In this document: in pieces, positions 1-9,763 of the stretch | Layout of the letters: each line of letters opens with the position of its first letter | Position numbering within the stretch: the first letter of the stretch is position 1 | From: Candidatus Fredericiella danica | GTDB taxonomy: Bacteria; Chloroflexota; Anaerolineae; Caldilineales; Caldilineaceae | Reading direction: 5' to 3' | Assembly: GCA_016713335.1 (NCBI GenBank) | Contig: JADJPH010000013.1 | Location: forward strand, 1 to 64,000 | Length of the DNA: 64,000 nt | Position numbers and translations under genes: made by a program | Notes under the pieces: model-generated | The model's input: the letters and a program-made list of their open reading frames with translations, nothing else | The model's database searches: none | Told to the model about the DNA's origin: nothing

Positions 1-228
1 TCCGTTGTAGTGTTGGCGCTGTTCTTGGCCGCCCTCGTGTGCGACGCACTGGCGACGAGGGGCGCGGTCCGGTCAGGGGTCTGCGCCAGTGCGACGCACG
101 GTCAGCCACCAACAGGACCCCCAAAATCCGTTCCCGTCCGAAATCCGTTGTAGTGTTCCTCGCTACGCGTGCAACCCACCCAACAAGACCCCCAAATCCG
201 TTCCGGTCCGAAATCCGTTGTAGTGCTC
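1..228. repeat. Short direct and inverted repeats at window edge
   Basis: The motif TCCGTTGTAGTG occurs at about 1, 143 and 212. The last two copies sit in a larger repeated block of about 45 bp (roughly 118-163 and 188-231). A near-palindromic pair, GTGCGACGCACTGGCG near 40 and CGCCAGTGCGACGCAC near 84, could form a hairpin. No credible coding sequence is seen. It lies just past the 3' end of the minus-strand moaB-like gene, so part of it may act in transcription termination. Confidence 0.5.
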
Positions 229-735
229 CTACCTCACCAATTCCCACCCCAAATGCATCGCCTCGGGCAGGATCAGTTTCTCCATCGCCAGGCGCACGGC
301 GCTTGGTGAGCCTGGGGTGCTGAATACGACTCGGTCGCGGTAGATGCCGGCGGTGGCGCGGCTGAGCATGGCGGCGGGGCCTACTTCTTGGTAGCTGAGC
401 ATCCGGAATAGTTCGCCAAAGCCGGGGAGGGTTTTGTCGAGCGCCCGGTTGATGACGTCGAAGGTGCGGTCACGGCGGCCGATGCCGGTGCCGCCGTTGA
501 AGATGATGAGCCGCGCTTCGCCACGGGCGAAGTCGTTGAGTGCATCGATCACCTGGTCATTCTCATCTTTGACGATCCGGTAGTCGACGATCCGGTGCCC
601 CGCGGCTTCGGCCAATTGGCGGATGATGGCGCCACTCGTGTCGGTCTCGGGGGTGCGGGTGTCGCTTACGGTGACAATGGCGATCGGCACGGCGCCCTGG
701 CTTTGTGCTTGCTGGCGATGATCTTCTGCGCCCAT
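229..735 (-). CDS. MogA/MoaB-family molybdenum cofactor protein
   Basis: This protein of about 168 residues belongs to the MoaB/MogA family, which adenylylates molybdopterin before molybdenum insertion in the cytoplasm. The family core is visible: IAIVTVSDTRTPETDTSG near the N-terminus, FNGGTGIGRRDRTFDV in the middle and STPGSPSAVRLAMEKLILPE near the end. The ATG at 735 is preferred because a CAGGAGAA ribosome binding site precedes it. It overlaps the stop of the upstream protease as TAATG, so the two are probably translationally coupled. No other molybdenum cofactor gene is nearby, and coupling to a secreted protease is unusual, so the exact role (MogA, MoaB or a diverged relative) is unresolved. 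Confidence 0.85.
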   Translation of the reverse strand: MGAEDHRQQAQSQGAVPIAIVTVSDTRTPETDTSGAIIRQLAEAAGHRIVDYRIVKDENDQVIDALNDFARGEARLIIFNGGTGIGRRDRTFDVINRALDKTLPGFGELFRMLSYQEVGPAAMLSRATAGIYRDRVVFSTPGSPSAVRLAMEKLILPEAMHLGWELVR

Positions 736-3138
736 TAGTAATGTTCTCCTGGTTGAATTCGAATCGATTGATGTGAGACCGGCAACACGCCGGTCATCTG
801 GGTCGAGCCTTCGCCTGCGACGCAGGCGATCTGGTTGAAGAAGCGACCACCCCGCACCTGCACGCCTACGGTTGCTAACGGCCACGCCCGGTTCAGCGAG
901 ATTCCGGTCAGCGGCGGGGTGTCCAGGTAGTTGAGTTGCACGGCGCCATCCGCATAGAGCACCATCTGGAAGCTGACCCGATAGCCGGGTAAGGCGGTTT
1001 TACGGCCGGGACGTGGTGGAATTCGATGACAAATTGGTCCGCAGCCGGCTGAAAGGTGACGACGCCGGCGCCGGGCGCCGTTGGGTTGAGATCGGCCCAC
1101 CAGCCGAAGATGCCCTGCAGGTCGGGCGCCACCTGGGGCAGGCACTGGTGCTTGTCCAGGGTGGGCAGGGCAGATGGCGTGGCGAAAAGAGGAGAAAGCC
1201 GTCCTCATTGACCGTCACCTGGTCATAGAGCGGTGGCGGTGACTGCGGGCCGCCAAAGGGGAAATGGAAGGGCAGGGCGACCGTGGCCATGCCGTCCGCG
1301 TCAAAGGTGACGGTGGACTTTTCACCGGCAATCTCCCAGGCGAAGGGCGTATTTACCGGGGATTGGCGGGCGGCGCCGATGTGGAAGATTTCAGGCAGAT
1401 AGCGATGATGGCTGAAGTCGTTGACGTTGACGAAGAAGTGCAGCGGTTCGCCTGCGGCGGGTGCATCCGAAGCGTCGGTAGTGACGTCGATGGAGCCGGT
1501 GTAGGTGCCGGTCAACAGGTGCGTCGGCGAAATGACTACGGCGACGAACGCGGGGTGGCCATAGCGGATCTTGACATCGAAGGGGTTGGCGTCGAGGTTG
1601 AGCGCATGCGCCCAGATGCCGTCACTTACGACGTGGCCGGACACCTGGAGCGGTTGCAGGCTGGGATTGGCCAGGACAAAGGTCTGCGTGAAGGGGGCGG
1701 CGCCAGGGTGGAGCGTTGTCCCCCAGACCGGGGGTGACGCCAGCAACTGCCTGGGCAGGAGCGTGCGCACCGCGGCCGCCAGGTCCAGCACCCCGGCGCC
1801 GGCCGATTCTGCCGGGAGCCCGTGGGGCTGGGCTGTGTTTTCCAAAATGGTGCGGGCGGTCTGGGCGGTCAGGTTCCGGGCGCAGCGCCATCAGGAGTGC
1901 GGCGGCGCCGGCGACGTGGGGGGCCGCCATGCTGGTGCCAAACTCGCCGCAGTAGTAGGCGCCCTGATCTTCGAGCAAATAGCGGCCATAGCCGGCGCAG
2001 TGGGCTTGCGCCGTTGCCGACGCAGGCCACAGGCTCAGCACCGGGTGGGTGGCGTCGCCACCCGGCGCGGCAATGTCCAGTTCCGGTCCCTGCGGACCAT
2101 AGGCCGGCTGCTCCGGCAGCGCATGGTCGATGGTCGTGGCGGCGACGGCCATCACCTCGTCAAAGCGCGCGGGGTACCAGACGCCGTTGTGGAAGCTGTT
2201 GCTGCCCGCGGCCACGAGCAGCACCCCTGGGCGGCGGCGTAGTCGATGGCGCCTTTGAGCAGCGTGTAGTTCGCCTCGTAGGGCGGCTCCATGTAGCGCG
2301 GGTTGATCTCCACGCTCATATTGATGATGCGCGCGCCGTCGGGCAGCCTCACAGATGGCGGTGCGCAGATCCGTGATATAGCCGTTGCCGTCGTGATCCA
2401 GCACCTTGCGCGGGTCGAGCCGGACGTGGGGTGCGATCCCGGTGATGCCGATGCCGTTGTCGCTGCGGGCGCCGAGGATGCCGGCGACGTGCGTCCCATG
2501 GCCGAAGTCATCGACCGGGGGGTATTGGGCGTCACATAGTTCTTGCCGGGCAGGAGGACGCCGGCCAGGTCGGGGTGTGCAAAATCGACGCCGCTATCCA
2601 CCACTGCGCGCACGTCCGTGGTCGCGAGGGCATTGGCTTGTTGTAGACCGCGCGCCAGACCAATGCGTTGGGGTCCCCATTGGCGGGTGAGATAGAAGGG
2701 ATCGCTGGGGATGGTGGGTGTCTCCGGCTCAGCGGCGGCGGCCTGGACCAGCCGGTAATCGCGGGCGGCGAACGCAACCAGCGGGTTGTGTTGCAGCGTC
2801 CTGATGGCGGCATCCTCGCCGCCGTCCTGGGTACGCCAGATTTCCACGGTCGGGGCGGTGGTGCCGGGCTCGGTGCAGGCGTCGTCGGTGGTGAGCGGTG
2901 CGAGGGCGAGTTGCGGCGCCAGCGACCGGCGGAGCGTCTCACCGGTCCCGCGGCGGAGTGCCACCACGATGCGACCGGATGCGGCCACGGGTGCGGTGGG
3001 GGTGGCGGGGCTTTCGCCGGCATGTACAGGAACCGGACCTGACCCGATGGAAAGGGCACAAGCCAGCGCCAGAACCCAATGTTGCACCCTTGCCAACGGG
3101 GCGGTCGGGGGCACGGGTTGCTTGCGCGTCTGTTTCAT
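735..3138 (-). CDS. Secreted subtilisin-like serine protease (S8), frameshifted
   Basis: A subtilase spread over several reading frames. The N-terminus (from MKQTRKQ at 3138) carries a hydrophobic signal segment. The catalytic Asp motif AVVDSGVDFAHPDLAG follows, then HGTHVAG in a shifted frame around 2500, and the Ser motif FGTSMAAPHVAGAAALL around 1910. A beta-rich C-terminal region of about 350 residues (1850-735) may be a carbohydrate- or cell-surface-binding module. At least four indels are needed to join it, near 2525, 2345, 2225, 1850 and 1150, several at G runs. Because the whole triad survives, sequencing error is likelier than decay. It starts about 10 bp after an HD-domain gene and ends in TAATG with the MoaB-like gene. 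Confidence 0.75.
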
Positions 3139-3148
3139 GGCGGCGCCG

Positions 3149-3802
3149 TCAATCGAGATCCAGCATCTCGGCATCTAATTGGTCGTAGAAAGCGACCATG
3201 GCCGCGTGCCGCCTGGCGCCGAGTTTGCGTCCGGTTTCGGTAAAGAGGGTGGCGAGGATGCGCTGCAACTTATAGACGAACTCGTGGACGGGGGTATAGT
3301 CGCCGCCCTCCGGTTTGGCGTCGTCCGGTGGGGCCTCGCGCCAGGGTTCGGTCCAGAGGCGGTTGTTGTGTGCGCCGGCAAAGGCAAAGGCGCGGGCCAC
3401 GCCGATCGCGCCGATGCTGTCGAGCTTGTCGGCGTCGTAGAGGCACTTCGCCTCAACGGTATTGGGGCGGATGGTCTGGTCACGGAAGCGGTGCGCCTCG
3501 ATGGCATGGACGACATTCTGGACCCGTTCAGGCGCCATGCCGCGGGCCAGGAGCAGTTCGCCGGCAAATTGTGCGGCGGCCAGGTGATGGGCAAGGCGGG
3601 CGGCATGCGCCGTGGGGGCATCGGTGCGCGGCACATCATGGAGCAGCGCGGCCAGGCGCACCACTTCGACGTCGGCGCCTTCGGCGGTGGCGATCAGCGT
3701 GGCCAGACGCGTCACACGCAGGACATGGTCAAAGTCATGTGCGGCGTCGCCGGTGGTATAGAGCGCTTGCGCTTCAGCTTCGGTGAGATAAGGAACCGGC
3801 AT
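3149..3802 (-). CDS. HD-domain metal-dependent phosphohydrolase
   Basis: A 217-residue cytoplasmic HD-superfamily hydrolase. The metal-binding pattern is visible: His22 and His26 in AHDFDHVLRV, the HD pair at residues 55-56 in AALLHDV, and a later DADKLDSIGAIG motif. Proteins of this type hydrolyse phosphate esters of nucleotides or related molecules; the substrate cannot be read from the sequence. The gene begins 9 bp after the flippase-like gene and ends 10 bp before the subtilase, so the four genes from 4840 to 229 are probably one transcript. The frame is intact. Confidence 0.85.
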   Translation of the reverse strand: MPVPYLTEAEAQALYTTGDAAHDFDHVLRVTRLATLIATAEGADVEVVRLAALLHDVPRTDAPTAHAARLAHHLAAAQFAGELLLARGMAPERVQNVVHAIEAHRFRDQTIRPNTVEAKCLYDADKLDSIGAIGVARAFAFAGAHNNRLWTEPWREAPPDDAKPEGGDYTPVHEFVYKLQRILATLFTETGRKLGARRHAAMVAFYDQLDAEMLDLD

Positions 3803-3811
3803 GGCGACGGG

Positions 3812-4840
3812 TCACCCTTGTTCAAGGGGAACGGGAGGCGGGGCAGGCTGCCGGCCGCGTACCCCGCGGATCCAGAGCAGACCGCCCGGCAGGCTGACGA
3901 TGTAACCGATGAACTGCTGGACAAAACCGACGGCGATGCCGAGCGCGTAGCCGGCGCCGATGAAGGCAAAGAGCGTGGCAAAGGAGACCTGGCGGACGCC
4001 GAGACCACCGGGCAGCAGCGGCACGATCAGCAGGGAAAAGACGATGATCGGGTTGATGGCGAGCACTTCGAGCAGGCTGATACTGCCCGGTTCGATGGCG
4101 TTGGCGATCAGCCAGATGTTGACGCTGGTAAGGATGACGATGATGATGCTGCCGCATGCCGCTGCCACAAGCGCCCGGCCGTGGTCGCGGTAGACGTCAA
4201 AGGCGGCGGCCAGTTTGTTCCAGATCGGCAGGGTCTTTGCGGAGAGCGGGAGCACAGACAGGATGCGTTCGGCGATGCGTTTCAAGCGCCGTGAGAGCAG
4301 CCCGGCGACGATCAGGCTGAGCAGAATCGAGGCCAACATGCTGCCGGCGGCGGCGATGCGCATAAAGAGCAACCCTTCGGGGCTGAAGGGATCGTGGTCG
4401 GGTTTGCCCCAGAGCAGCATGGCGACCGAGGCGAGTGCGGCAAAGGCCATGAAGACGATCAGCCCGATAAAGCGGTCGATCACGACGCTGGCGGTGGCGT
4501 CGGCGGTGCGTCGGGTCTCCGCGGCCACGGCGTAGCCGCGCATGACATCGCCGCCGACCTGGGCGGGCAGGAAGTTGTTGAAGAATTCGGCCATCCATTG
4601 GTAGGAGAGCAGGCGGTGGATGGGGGTCTGGATGCCGCTGGCGCAGCAGCACGCCCCATTTCAGCCCGCTGATGGCGACGGCGGAGGCATAGCAGAGCGC
4701 GCCAGGAGGAGGAGCCACTTATTGGCATTGAGGATCTGCTGCCATAGGGCCGCGGGATCTGGTAGTTTCCAAATCAGCACCGCCAGGAGGGCGATGACGA
4801 TCAGGAGTTTAAGAACGTTTATTACGCGCGATTTAGTCAT
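3812..4840 (-). CDS. LPG-synthase-TM/YbhN-type flippase-like membrane protein
   Basis: About 342 residues after joining two compensating frameshifts (near 4703 and 4620). The N-terminus MTKSRVINVLKLL begins at 4840 and opens a first membrane helix. The C-terminal 260 residues hold the family core: FNNFLPAQVGGDVMRGY, then several helices and LLPGGLGVRQ. This domain is the membrane part of lysyl-phosphatidylglycerol synthase and also occurs alone as YbhN/UPF0104 proteins, thought to translocate or flip lipids. It lacks the soluble aminoacyl-transferase domain, so lysinylation is not expected. First gene of the 4840-229 unit. Confidence 0.8.
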
Positions 4841-4952
4841 TCAAACCGATCTCGCCAGACCCATGAAAGAGACATCAGGGCATGGCCGAATTGCACACAA
4901 AAAAATCCAAAGAGACTCCCGCCAAGACATACAGAGCGCAGAGAAGAAAAAA

Positions 4953-5226
4953 TTACCACAGAGAACACAGAGAACACAAAGAAAAAATGCGGTTACAGAG
5001 AACACTGAGTGCACCAAGAGAAAGAGAAAGTAACCACAGAGAACGCAGAGAACACAAAGAAAAGAGCGGTTACAGAGAACACTGAGTGCACTAAGAGAAA
5101 GAGAAAGTAACCACAGAGAACACAGAGAACACAAAGAAAAAGAGCGGTTACAGAGAACACTGAGTGCACTAAGAGAAAGAGAAAGTAACCACAGAGAACA
5201 CAGAGAACACAAAGAAAAGAGCGGTT
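4953..5226. repeat. 77-78 bp tandem repeat, about 3.5 copies
   Basis: Unit starts at about 4953, 5031, 5108 and 5186. Each unit contains CACAGAGAACACAGAG, AACACAAAGAAAA, a GCGGTTACAGAGAACACTG segment and an AAGAGAAAGAGAAAGT tail. Strong purine bias makes every frame open on both strands, which yields long spurious ORFs; none has a plausible start or domain. It lies in the 0.9 kb gap upstream of the flippase-like gene and downstream of the glycosyltransferase gene, and is followed by a complementary array at 5314-5720. Confidence 0.85.
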
Positions 5227-5313
5227 CAAGCTGAGGCCAAGGAAAGAGAAGCCGAACAGAAAAAAAAAAAAAAAAGGGGGAGAAGCCCGGCGGGGAGGGG
5301 GAGAAGGCCGGAG

Positions 5314-5720
5314 GTGGTGTGTTTTCTCCTTCTTTGCGTTCTTTGTGTTCTCTGTGGTTCTATCTCTCTCTTCTTTGCGTTCTTTGTGTTCTCTGTGGTC
5401 TCTTCTTTGCGTTCGCTGTGGTTCTATCTCTCCTTCTTTGCGTTCTTTGTGTTCTCTGTGGTTTTATCTCTCCTTCTTTGCGTTCTTTGTGTTCTCTGTG
5501 GTTCTATCTCTCCTTCTTTGCGTTCTTTGTGTTCTCTGTGGTTCTATCTCTCCTTCTTTGCGTTCTTTGTGTTCTCTGTGGTTTTATCTCTCCTTCTTTG
5601 CGTTCTTTGTGTTCTCTGTGGTTCTATCTCTCCTTCTTTGTGTTCTTTGTGTTCTCTGTGGTTTTTATCTCTCTCTTTGCGTTCTTTGTGTTCTCTGCGG
5701 TTTTTCTTCCTCTTCTTTGC
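5314..5720. repeat. 40 bp tandem repeat, inverted relative to 4953-5226
   Basis: Six or more copies of a 40 bp unit built from GTTCTATCTCTCC, TTCTTTGCG and TTCTTTGTGTTCTCTGTG, best preserved from 5421 to 5660. It is essentially the reverse complement of the motif in the 4953 array, so the two blocks could form a very long hairpin around an A-run and a GC-rich spacer (5258-5310). Copies are back to back with no unique spacers, so this is not a CRISPR array. It ends about 40 bp from the 3' end of the glycosyltransferase gene. Confidence 0.85.
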
Positions 5721-5757
5721 GTCTCGGAGGGAGGCTCTTCTTTATTACTCTAGTTTA

Positions 5758-6741
5758 TTACTCTAATTGCGTTCGTGTTTGGATCGTGAATGACTCTTTG
5801 CTGTTGTTGGCGGTGCGGGTTTCGCGGACGTCTTGGACGTTTTGCTTTTGCGACCAGGCCATGTTCCAGACGACGTGGCGGTCGCGCTTGATGGCGAAGT
5901 CGTACCAGCCCAGCAGGCGGCTCCAGCCTTCGATGAAGGCGAGCAGGAAGAGCACCCAGACCAGCCGGACGATGCCCCACAATTCCTTGAAGGCAATCCG
6001 GCCGACACGGCTGTTGTCGATGCTGCTGACGCGGTAGCCGTATTTGTGGCGCAGATAGAGATGGCCCGCATGGTTGCGCCGGCGCTGGCGGATGAAGTCG
6101 CTGACGGTGGTCGGTCCCGTGTTGTAGACGATGGCGTCGGGCGCGTATTTGACCAGCATGCCCTTCCGGATCACCAGGGCTTCCACGAAGGCTTCGTCCA
6201 TGGCCACGTCGGTGGGGATCTGGTCAAAGACCTTGCGGAAGGCGATCATCTCGCCCAGCCGCGGGATCTCGAGGCAGAGTTCATGCTCCATGCGCAGCCG
6301 CAGATGGCTGAGCAGCCCCGTGATGTGGTCGGGGGTGTTGACCGCCACCTTCTGGGCGCCGACCATGCCCACGTTGGGGTCTTTGAACATGCGCACCATG
6401 TGCTCGACCGCGTATTCGTGGGGGATCGTGTCGGCGCTCTCCAGGACGCAAATCTCACATTGGGTCGCCTGGAGGAACAGGTTGATCGCGCTGGTTTTGC
6501 CCTCGCGGCGCTCCTGTTCGATCAGCTTGACCCGGCTGTCGATCGCCATAAACTCGCGCACGATGGGCACCGTTTGATCTGTGCAAGCGCTGGCGACGAC
6601 GATGATTTCGACGATCTCGACATCATGGACGTGTTGGTCGATCAGGGCATCGAGCAACGGGCCAATATTCTTTTCTTCGTTGTAGGCGGTCAGCCCGACG
6701 CTACAGCGAATCTTGTCGACCGCGTGATGATGAGGTGTCAT
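5758..6741 (-). CDS. Family 2 glycosyltransferase
   Basis: 327 residues with a GT-A fold domain: CSVGLTAYNEEKNIGPLLDAL at the N-terminus, CVLESADTIPH in the place of the DxD metal-sugar motif, and RQRRRNHAGH resembling the acceptor-side QxxRW region. A C-terminal hydrophobic segment (IVRLVWVLFLLAFIEGW) suggests membrane attachment with the catalytic domain in the cytoplasm. Likely transfers a sugar to a polysaccharide or lipid acceptor; donor and acceptor are unknown. Reads away from mutS2's 3' end by only 39 bp, so it may be co-transcribed with mutS2. Confidence 0.85.
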   Translation of the reverse strand: MTPHHHAVDKIRCSVGLTAYNEEKNIGPLLDALIDQHVHDVEIVEIIVVASACTDQTVPIVREFMAIDSRVKLIEQERREGKTSAINLFLQATQCEICVLESADTIPHEYAVEHMVRMFKDPNVGMVGAQKVAVNTPDHITGLLSHLRLRMEHELCLEIPRLGEMIAFRKVFDQIPTDVAMDEAFVEALVIRKGMLVKYAPDAIVYNTGPTTVSDFIRQRRRNHAGHLYLRHKYGYRVSSIDNSRVGRIAFKELWGIVRLVWVLFLLAFIEGWSRLLGWYDFAIKRDRHVVWNMAWSQKQNVQDVRETRTANNSKESFTIQTRTQLE

Positions 6742-6780
6742 GAGATGGTTTCTAAGGTGAATGGGTTTGCGTAAATAGGA

Positions 6781-9252
6781 TTATCCTGCCACCAACTTGA
6801 TGACGGTGACACCGTCGCCGCCCTCGTTGGCCTCCCCAGATCGCATTGTGCCGACTAACGGATGGGAACGTAACGTGTCGCGCACGGCATTGCGCATTGC
6901 GCCGGTGCCGTGACCATGAATGATGCGTACAAAGGGCAGCCGCGCCATGTAGGCGTCGTTCAAGTATCGTTCAAGCCGGTCCAGACCGTCATCGACGCGT
7001 TCGCCGCGCAGATCGAGTTCCAGACCGGGGCTGGTGACGACACTGCTGCCAGATTGAATCTTAACACTAGAAACGGGTGCTTCCTTGACGGCTTTCTGCC
7101 GCAGTTCCAGACGTTTCAGCGGCAATTTCAATCTGAAGTTGCCCAACTGCACATCCGCCTCGTTTGTCGTCGGGTAGAGAGCGAGCACTTCGCCGCTTGC
7201 CTGCAGGCTGGCGACCCAGACGCGGTCGCCCACTTCGATCGGTCCGACGAGGCGTTCGTTTTCCTGACCGGGCACGATGACCGACCGGTTGACGGCTTCG
7301 GTCGCCTGTTTGCGCCGGTTGATCTCTTTCTCGGTGCGGACCAGGAATTCCTCGTGCGCGCCCTGACCCGTCGAGACGCCGCTGCGCGCCTGGCGGCGCA
7401 GTTGCTCCATTTCCTGCCGGGTGTTTTCCAGTTCGCTCTGCATCAGTTCGCGCGTTTCGGCGATGACCGCACGCCGCGCTTCTTCGATCTTGGCCAGTTG
7501 GTGGCGTAGATCCGTTTCCGCCAGTTTTGCCTGGCGTTCGCGCTCGCGGGCGCGTTCCGCGGCGGTGAGGGCTTCGAGCTTGGCGCGCTTGATATCTTCC
7601 AGCAGCGCATCCGCTTTGAGCGTATCGGGGCGCACGGTGGCTTCGGCGCGCTCGACGATCACCGGATTCAGACCAAGCCGCCGCGCGATGGTCAGCGCCT
7701 GGGAGCGGCCGGGCAGCCCGATGCTCAATTCGTAGGTTGGGCTGAGCGACTCGACGTCAAACTCCATCGATGCATTGCGCACGCCGGGTGTGTTGTGGGC
7801 ATAGAGTTTGAGGTCGCTGTAGTGGGTGGTGGCAAAGGTCGTGATGCTCCGGTCGCGCAGGTTGTCGAGCAGCGCCATGGCCAGGGCAGAGCCCTCTTCC
7901 GGGTCGGTGCCGGCGCCCAACTCGTCGAGCAGCACGAGGCTGTGCGGATCGGCCTCCTCCAGAAGGTTGATGATGTTGGTCATGTGGCTGGAGAAGGTGC
8001 TCAGGCTCTGTTCGATGCTCTGTTCGTCGCCGATGTCGGCGTAAATGCCCTCAAAGACGGTGAGTTTGCTGCCCTGGTCGGTGGGGATCATCAGCCCGGA
8101 TTGGGCCATCAGCGCCAACAGCCCGACGGTCTTCAACGTGACCGTCTTGCCGCCCGTGTTGGGACCGGTGACGATGATCTGGAAGGTGTCATCATCCAGA
8201 TAGACATCGATGGGCACGACTGTTTTGGGATCGAGCAGCGGGTGCCGCGCCCGGCGCAGGTCGACAACGGAGCCGGGGTGGAGCAGGAGATCCTGCTCGG
8301 CGGCGGGTTCCGGCTGTGCGCCGGGTTTGTTGGTGTGCGTATGGCGCCGCGGTTTGATGGGCTGGAAGGCCGACATCTCGGGCACGGTGGCTTCGAGCGT
8401 GTAGGCGTATTTGGCCTTGGCAAAGGTAAAGTCCAGTTCAGCCAGGATCTGGGTGTTGCGGCGCAGATAAGGTGCTTCGTCGCCCACCAGTTCCGTGATT
8501 TCGGTCAAGATGCGGCGGACTTCTTTTTCCTCGGCCAGTTCCAGTTCGCGGACCGCGTTGTTCTGCTGGACCACCTTGATCGGCTCGATAAAGAGCGTGG
8601 CGCCGGAGGCGGATTGGTCATGGACGATGCCATCGACAAAGCCCTTGGCGTCGGCGCGCACGGGGATCACGTAGCGGCCCTGGCGTTGGGTCACGAGCGA
8701 ATCTTGCAGGTAGGGTTTGAAGTCGGCGCTATGGACGATGCGTTCGAGCGTGCTGAGCAGGCGATCCTGGGCGACGCGCAGTTCGCTGCGGATGCGGCCC
8801 AGCGCGGGGCTGGCGCTGTCGAGCACGTCGCCGCGTTCGCTGATGGTGCGGCCGATCTCGTCCGACACGTGGTCGCAGGTCTGGATGTTGAAGGCCATCG
8901 CGGCGAGGTGCGGGAAAGTGCTTTCCAACTTGGTGAGCATCGTGCGCAACTGGCGGGCGCGTGCCAGGGTGTGCTTAATTTCCAGCAGATCAGGCGGGAA
9001 GAGGGTGATGCGGCGCTCGGCGCGGTCGAGGAGCGGGCGCAGGTCGTGGACGCCGCCAAAACTGATGTCATCCTTCTGTTCGAGCAGGATGTAGGCTTCT
9101 TCGGTTTGGACGAGCCGCTCGTCGATGATCGCGAGGTCATCGCTGGGCAGGAGCGAAGAGGCCAGTTCGACGCCACCGCTGAATGCGCAGTGGGTGGCGA
9201 GGCGCTCGAGGATTTTCGGATATTCGAGAACACGCAGCGTGCGCGGATTCAT
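6781..9252 (-). CDS. mutS2: Endonuclease MutS2
   Basis: 823 residues, full length for MutS2, which suppresses recombination or resolves branched DNA and, in some bacteria, splits collided ribosomes. The start ATG at 9252 (MNPRTLRVLEYPKILERLA) has an AGGA site upstream; an earlier in-frame start would add 15 atypical residues. Visible features are the N-terminal MutS III-like region, Walker A GPNTGGKTVTLKT near residue 360, Walker B LVLLDELGAGTDPEEG near 440, a long charged coiled coil (about 520-640), and a C-terminal Smr nuclease domain with LDLRGERVDDG and HGHGTGAMR. The frame is intact over 2.5 kb, which contrasts with damaged genes elsewhere. Confidence 0.96.
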   Translation of the reverse strand: MNPRTLRVLEYPKILERLATHCAFSGGVELASSLLPSDDLAIIDERLVQTEEAYILLEQKDDISFGGVHDLRPLLDRAERRITLFPPDLLEIKHTLARARQLRTMLTKLESTFPHLAAMAFNIQTCDHVSDEIGRTISERGDVLDSASPALGRIRSELRVAQDRLLSTLERIVHSADFKPYLQDSLVTQRQGRYVIPVRADAKGFVDGIVHDQSASGATLFIEPIKVVQQNNAVRELELAEEKEVRRILTEITELVGDEAPYLRRNTQILAELDFTFAKAKYAYTLEATVPEMSAFQPIKPRRHTHTNKPGAQPEPAAEQDLLLHPGSVVDLRRARHPLLDPKTVVPIDVYLDDDTFQIIVTGPNTGGKTVTLKTVGLLALMAQSGLMIPTDQGSKLTVFEGIYADIGDEQSIEQSLSTFSSHMTNIINLLEEADPHSLVLLDELGAGTDPEEGSALAMALLDNLRDRSITTFATTHYSDLKLYAHNTPGVRNASMEFDVESLSPTYELSIGLPGRSQALTIARRLGLNPVIVERAEATVRPDTLKADALLEDIKRAKLEALTAAERARERERQAKLAETDLRHQLAKIEEARRAVIAETRELMQSELENTRQEMEQLRRQARSGVSTGQGAHEEFLVRTEKEINRRKQATEAVNRSVIVPGQENERLVGPIEVGDRVWVASLQASGEVLALYPTTNEADVQLGNFRLKLPLKRLELRQKAVKEAPVSSVKIQSGSSVVTSPGLELDLRGERVDDGLDRLERYLNDAYMARLPFVRIIHGHGTGAMRNAVRDTLRSHPLVGTMRSGEANEGGDGVTVIKLVAG

Positions 9253-9370
9253 GTAGGGCGATCCTGAGTAAGGCCTGACTAAGGCACACGACGGCAAAAA
9301 ACGTAAAGGCCATCATACCACAGCGCGGGATCGCGCCCCAAAGTGGGTGGGGGAGGAGGAGGAGGGGAAA

Positions 9371-9640
9371 AAGATCAACGCGGAGACGCGGAGTGGCGCG
9401 GAGAGCGCGGAGGAAGAAGAAGAAGAGGAGGAGGAGGAGAGACTCCCGCGAAGACGCAAAGACGCAAAGGGGAAGACGGAGGAAAAGATCAAAATGTCTC
9501 CGCGTTGATCTTTTCCTCCCTCCTCCTCCGCGTCCTCCGCGCCCCTCCGCGTCTCCGCGTTGATCTTTTCCCCCCCTCTTCCTCCGTCTTCCTCCGCGTC
9601 CTCCGCTCCTCCTCCGCGTCTCCGCGTTGATCTTTTTTCC
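9371..9640. repeat. Palindromic repeat cluster (GATCAACGCGGAGACGCGGAG family)
   Basis: A forward copy of GATCAACGCGGAGACGCGGAG starts at 9371. Reverse-complement copies ending in TCCGCGTTGATC lie near 9500, 9551-9570 and 9613-9632, separated by purine- or pyrimidine-rich filler (GGAGGAAGAAGAAG, CCTCCTCCGCG). The cluster can fold into long alternative hairpins. It occupies the gap between the divergent mutS2 and Lrp-type genes. The same family reappears at 32296-32448. Long ORFs across it are low-complexity artefacts. Confidence 0.85.
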
Positions 9641-9727
9641 CACCGTCCTCCTTCCCTAACGAAATTCATCGCTGTTGCGATATTTATTATGAATATTAGG
9701 CCAATCTCTATAATTGATAAATGACTG

Positions 9728-9756
9728 TTGACATATGTGGGTAATTTGCCTATGAT
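9728..9756 (+). promoter_or_regulatory. Near-consensus sigma-70 promoter of the lrp-like gene
   Basis: A perfect -35 TTGACA (9728-9733) and -10 TATGAT (9751-9756) are separated by exactly 17 bp. Transcription should start at about 9763, next to the ATG at 9764. It sits in an AT-rich stretch immediately after the palindromic repeats. Confidence 0.75.
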
Positions 9757-9763
9757 TGTGAAT

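Noticed and set aside
5421..5660. Possible CRISPR array because of a regular 40 bp period.
   Set aside because: The units are contiguous with no unique spacers and there are no cas genes.
4841..5766. Several long open frames on both strands rich in Leu/Cys/Val/Phe or in Arg/Glu/His/Lys.
   Set aside because: They are translations of tandem low-complexity repeats, with no start signals, domains or codon bias.
7795..9267. A 490-codon open frame on the plus strand.
   Set aside because: It is the antisense shadow of the intact, strongly conserved mutS2 gene.
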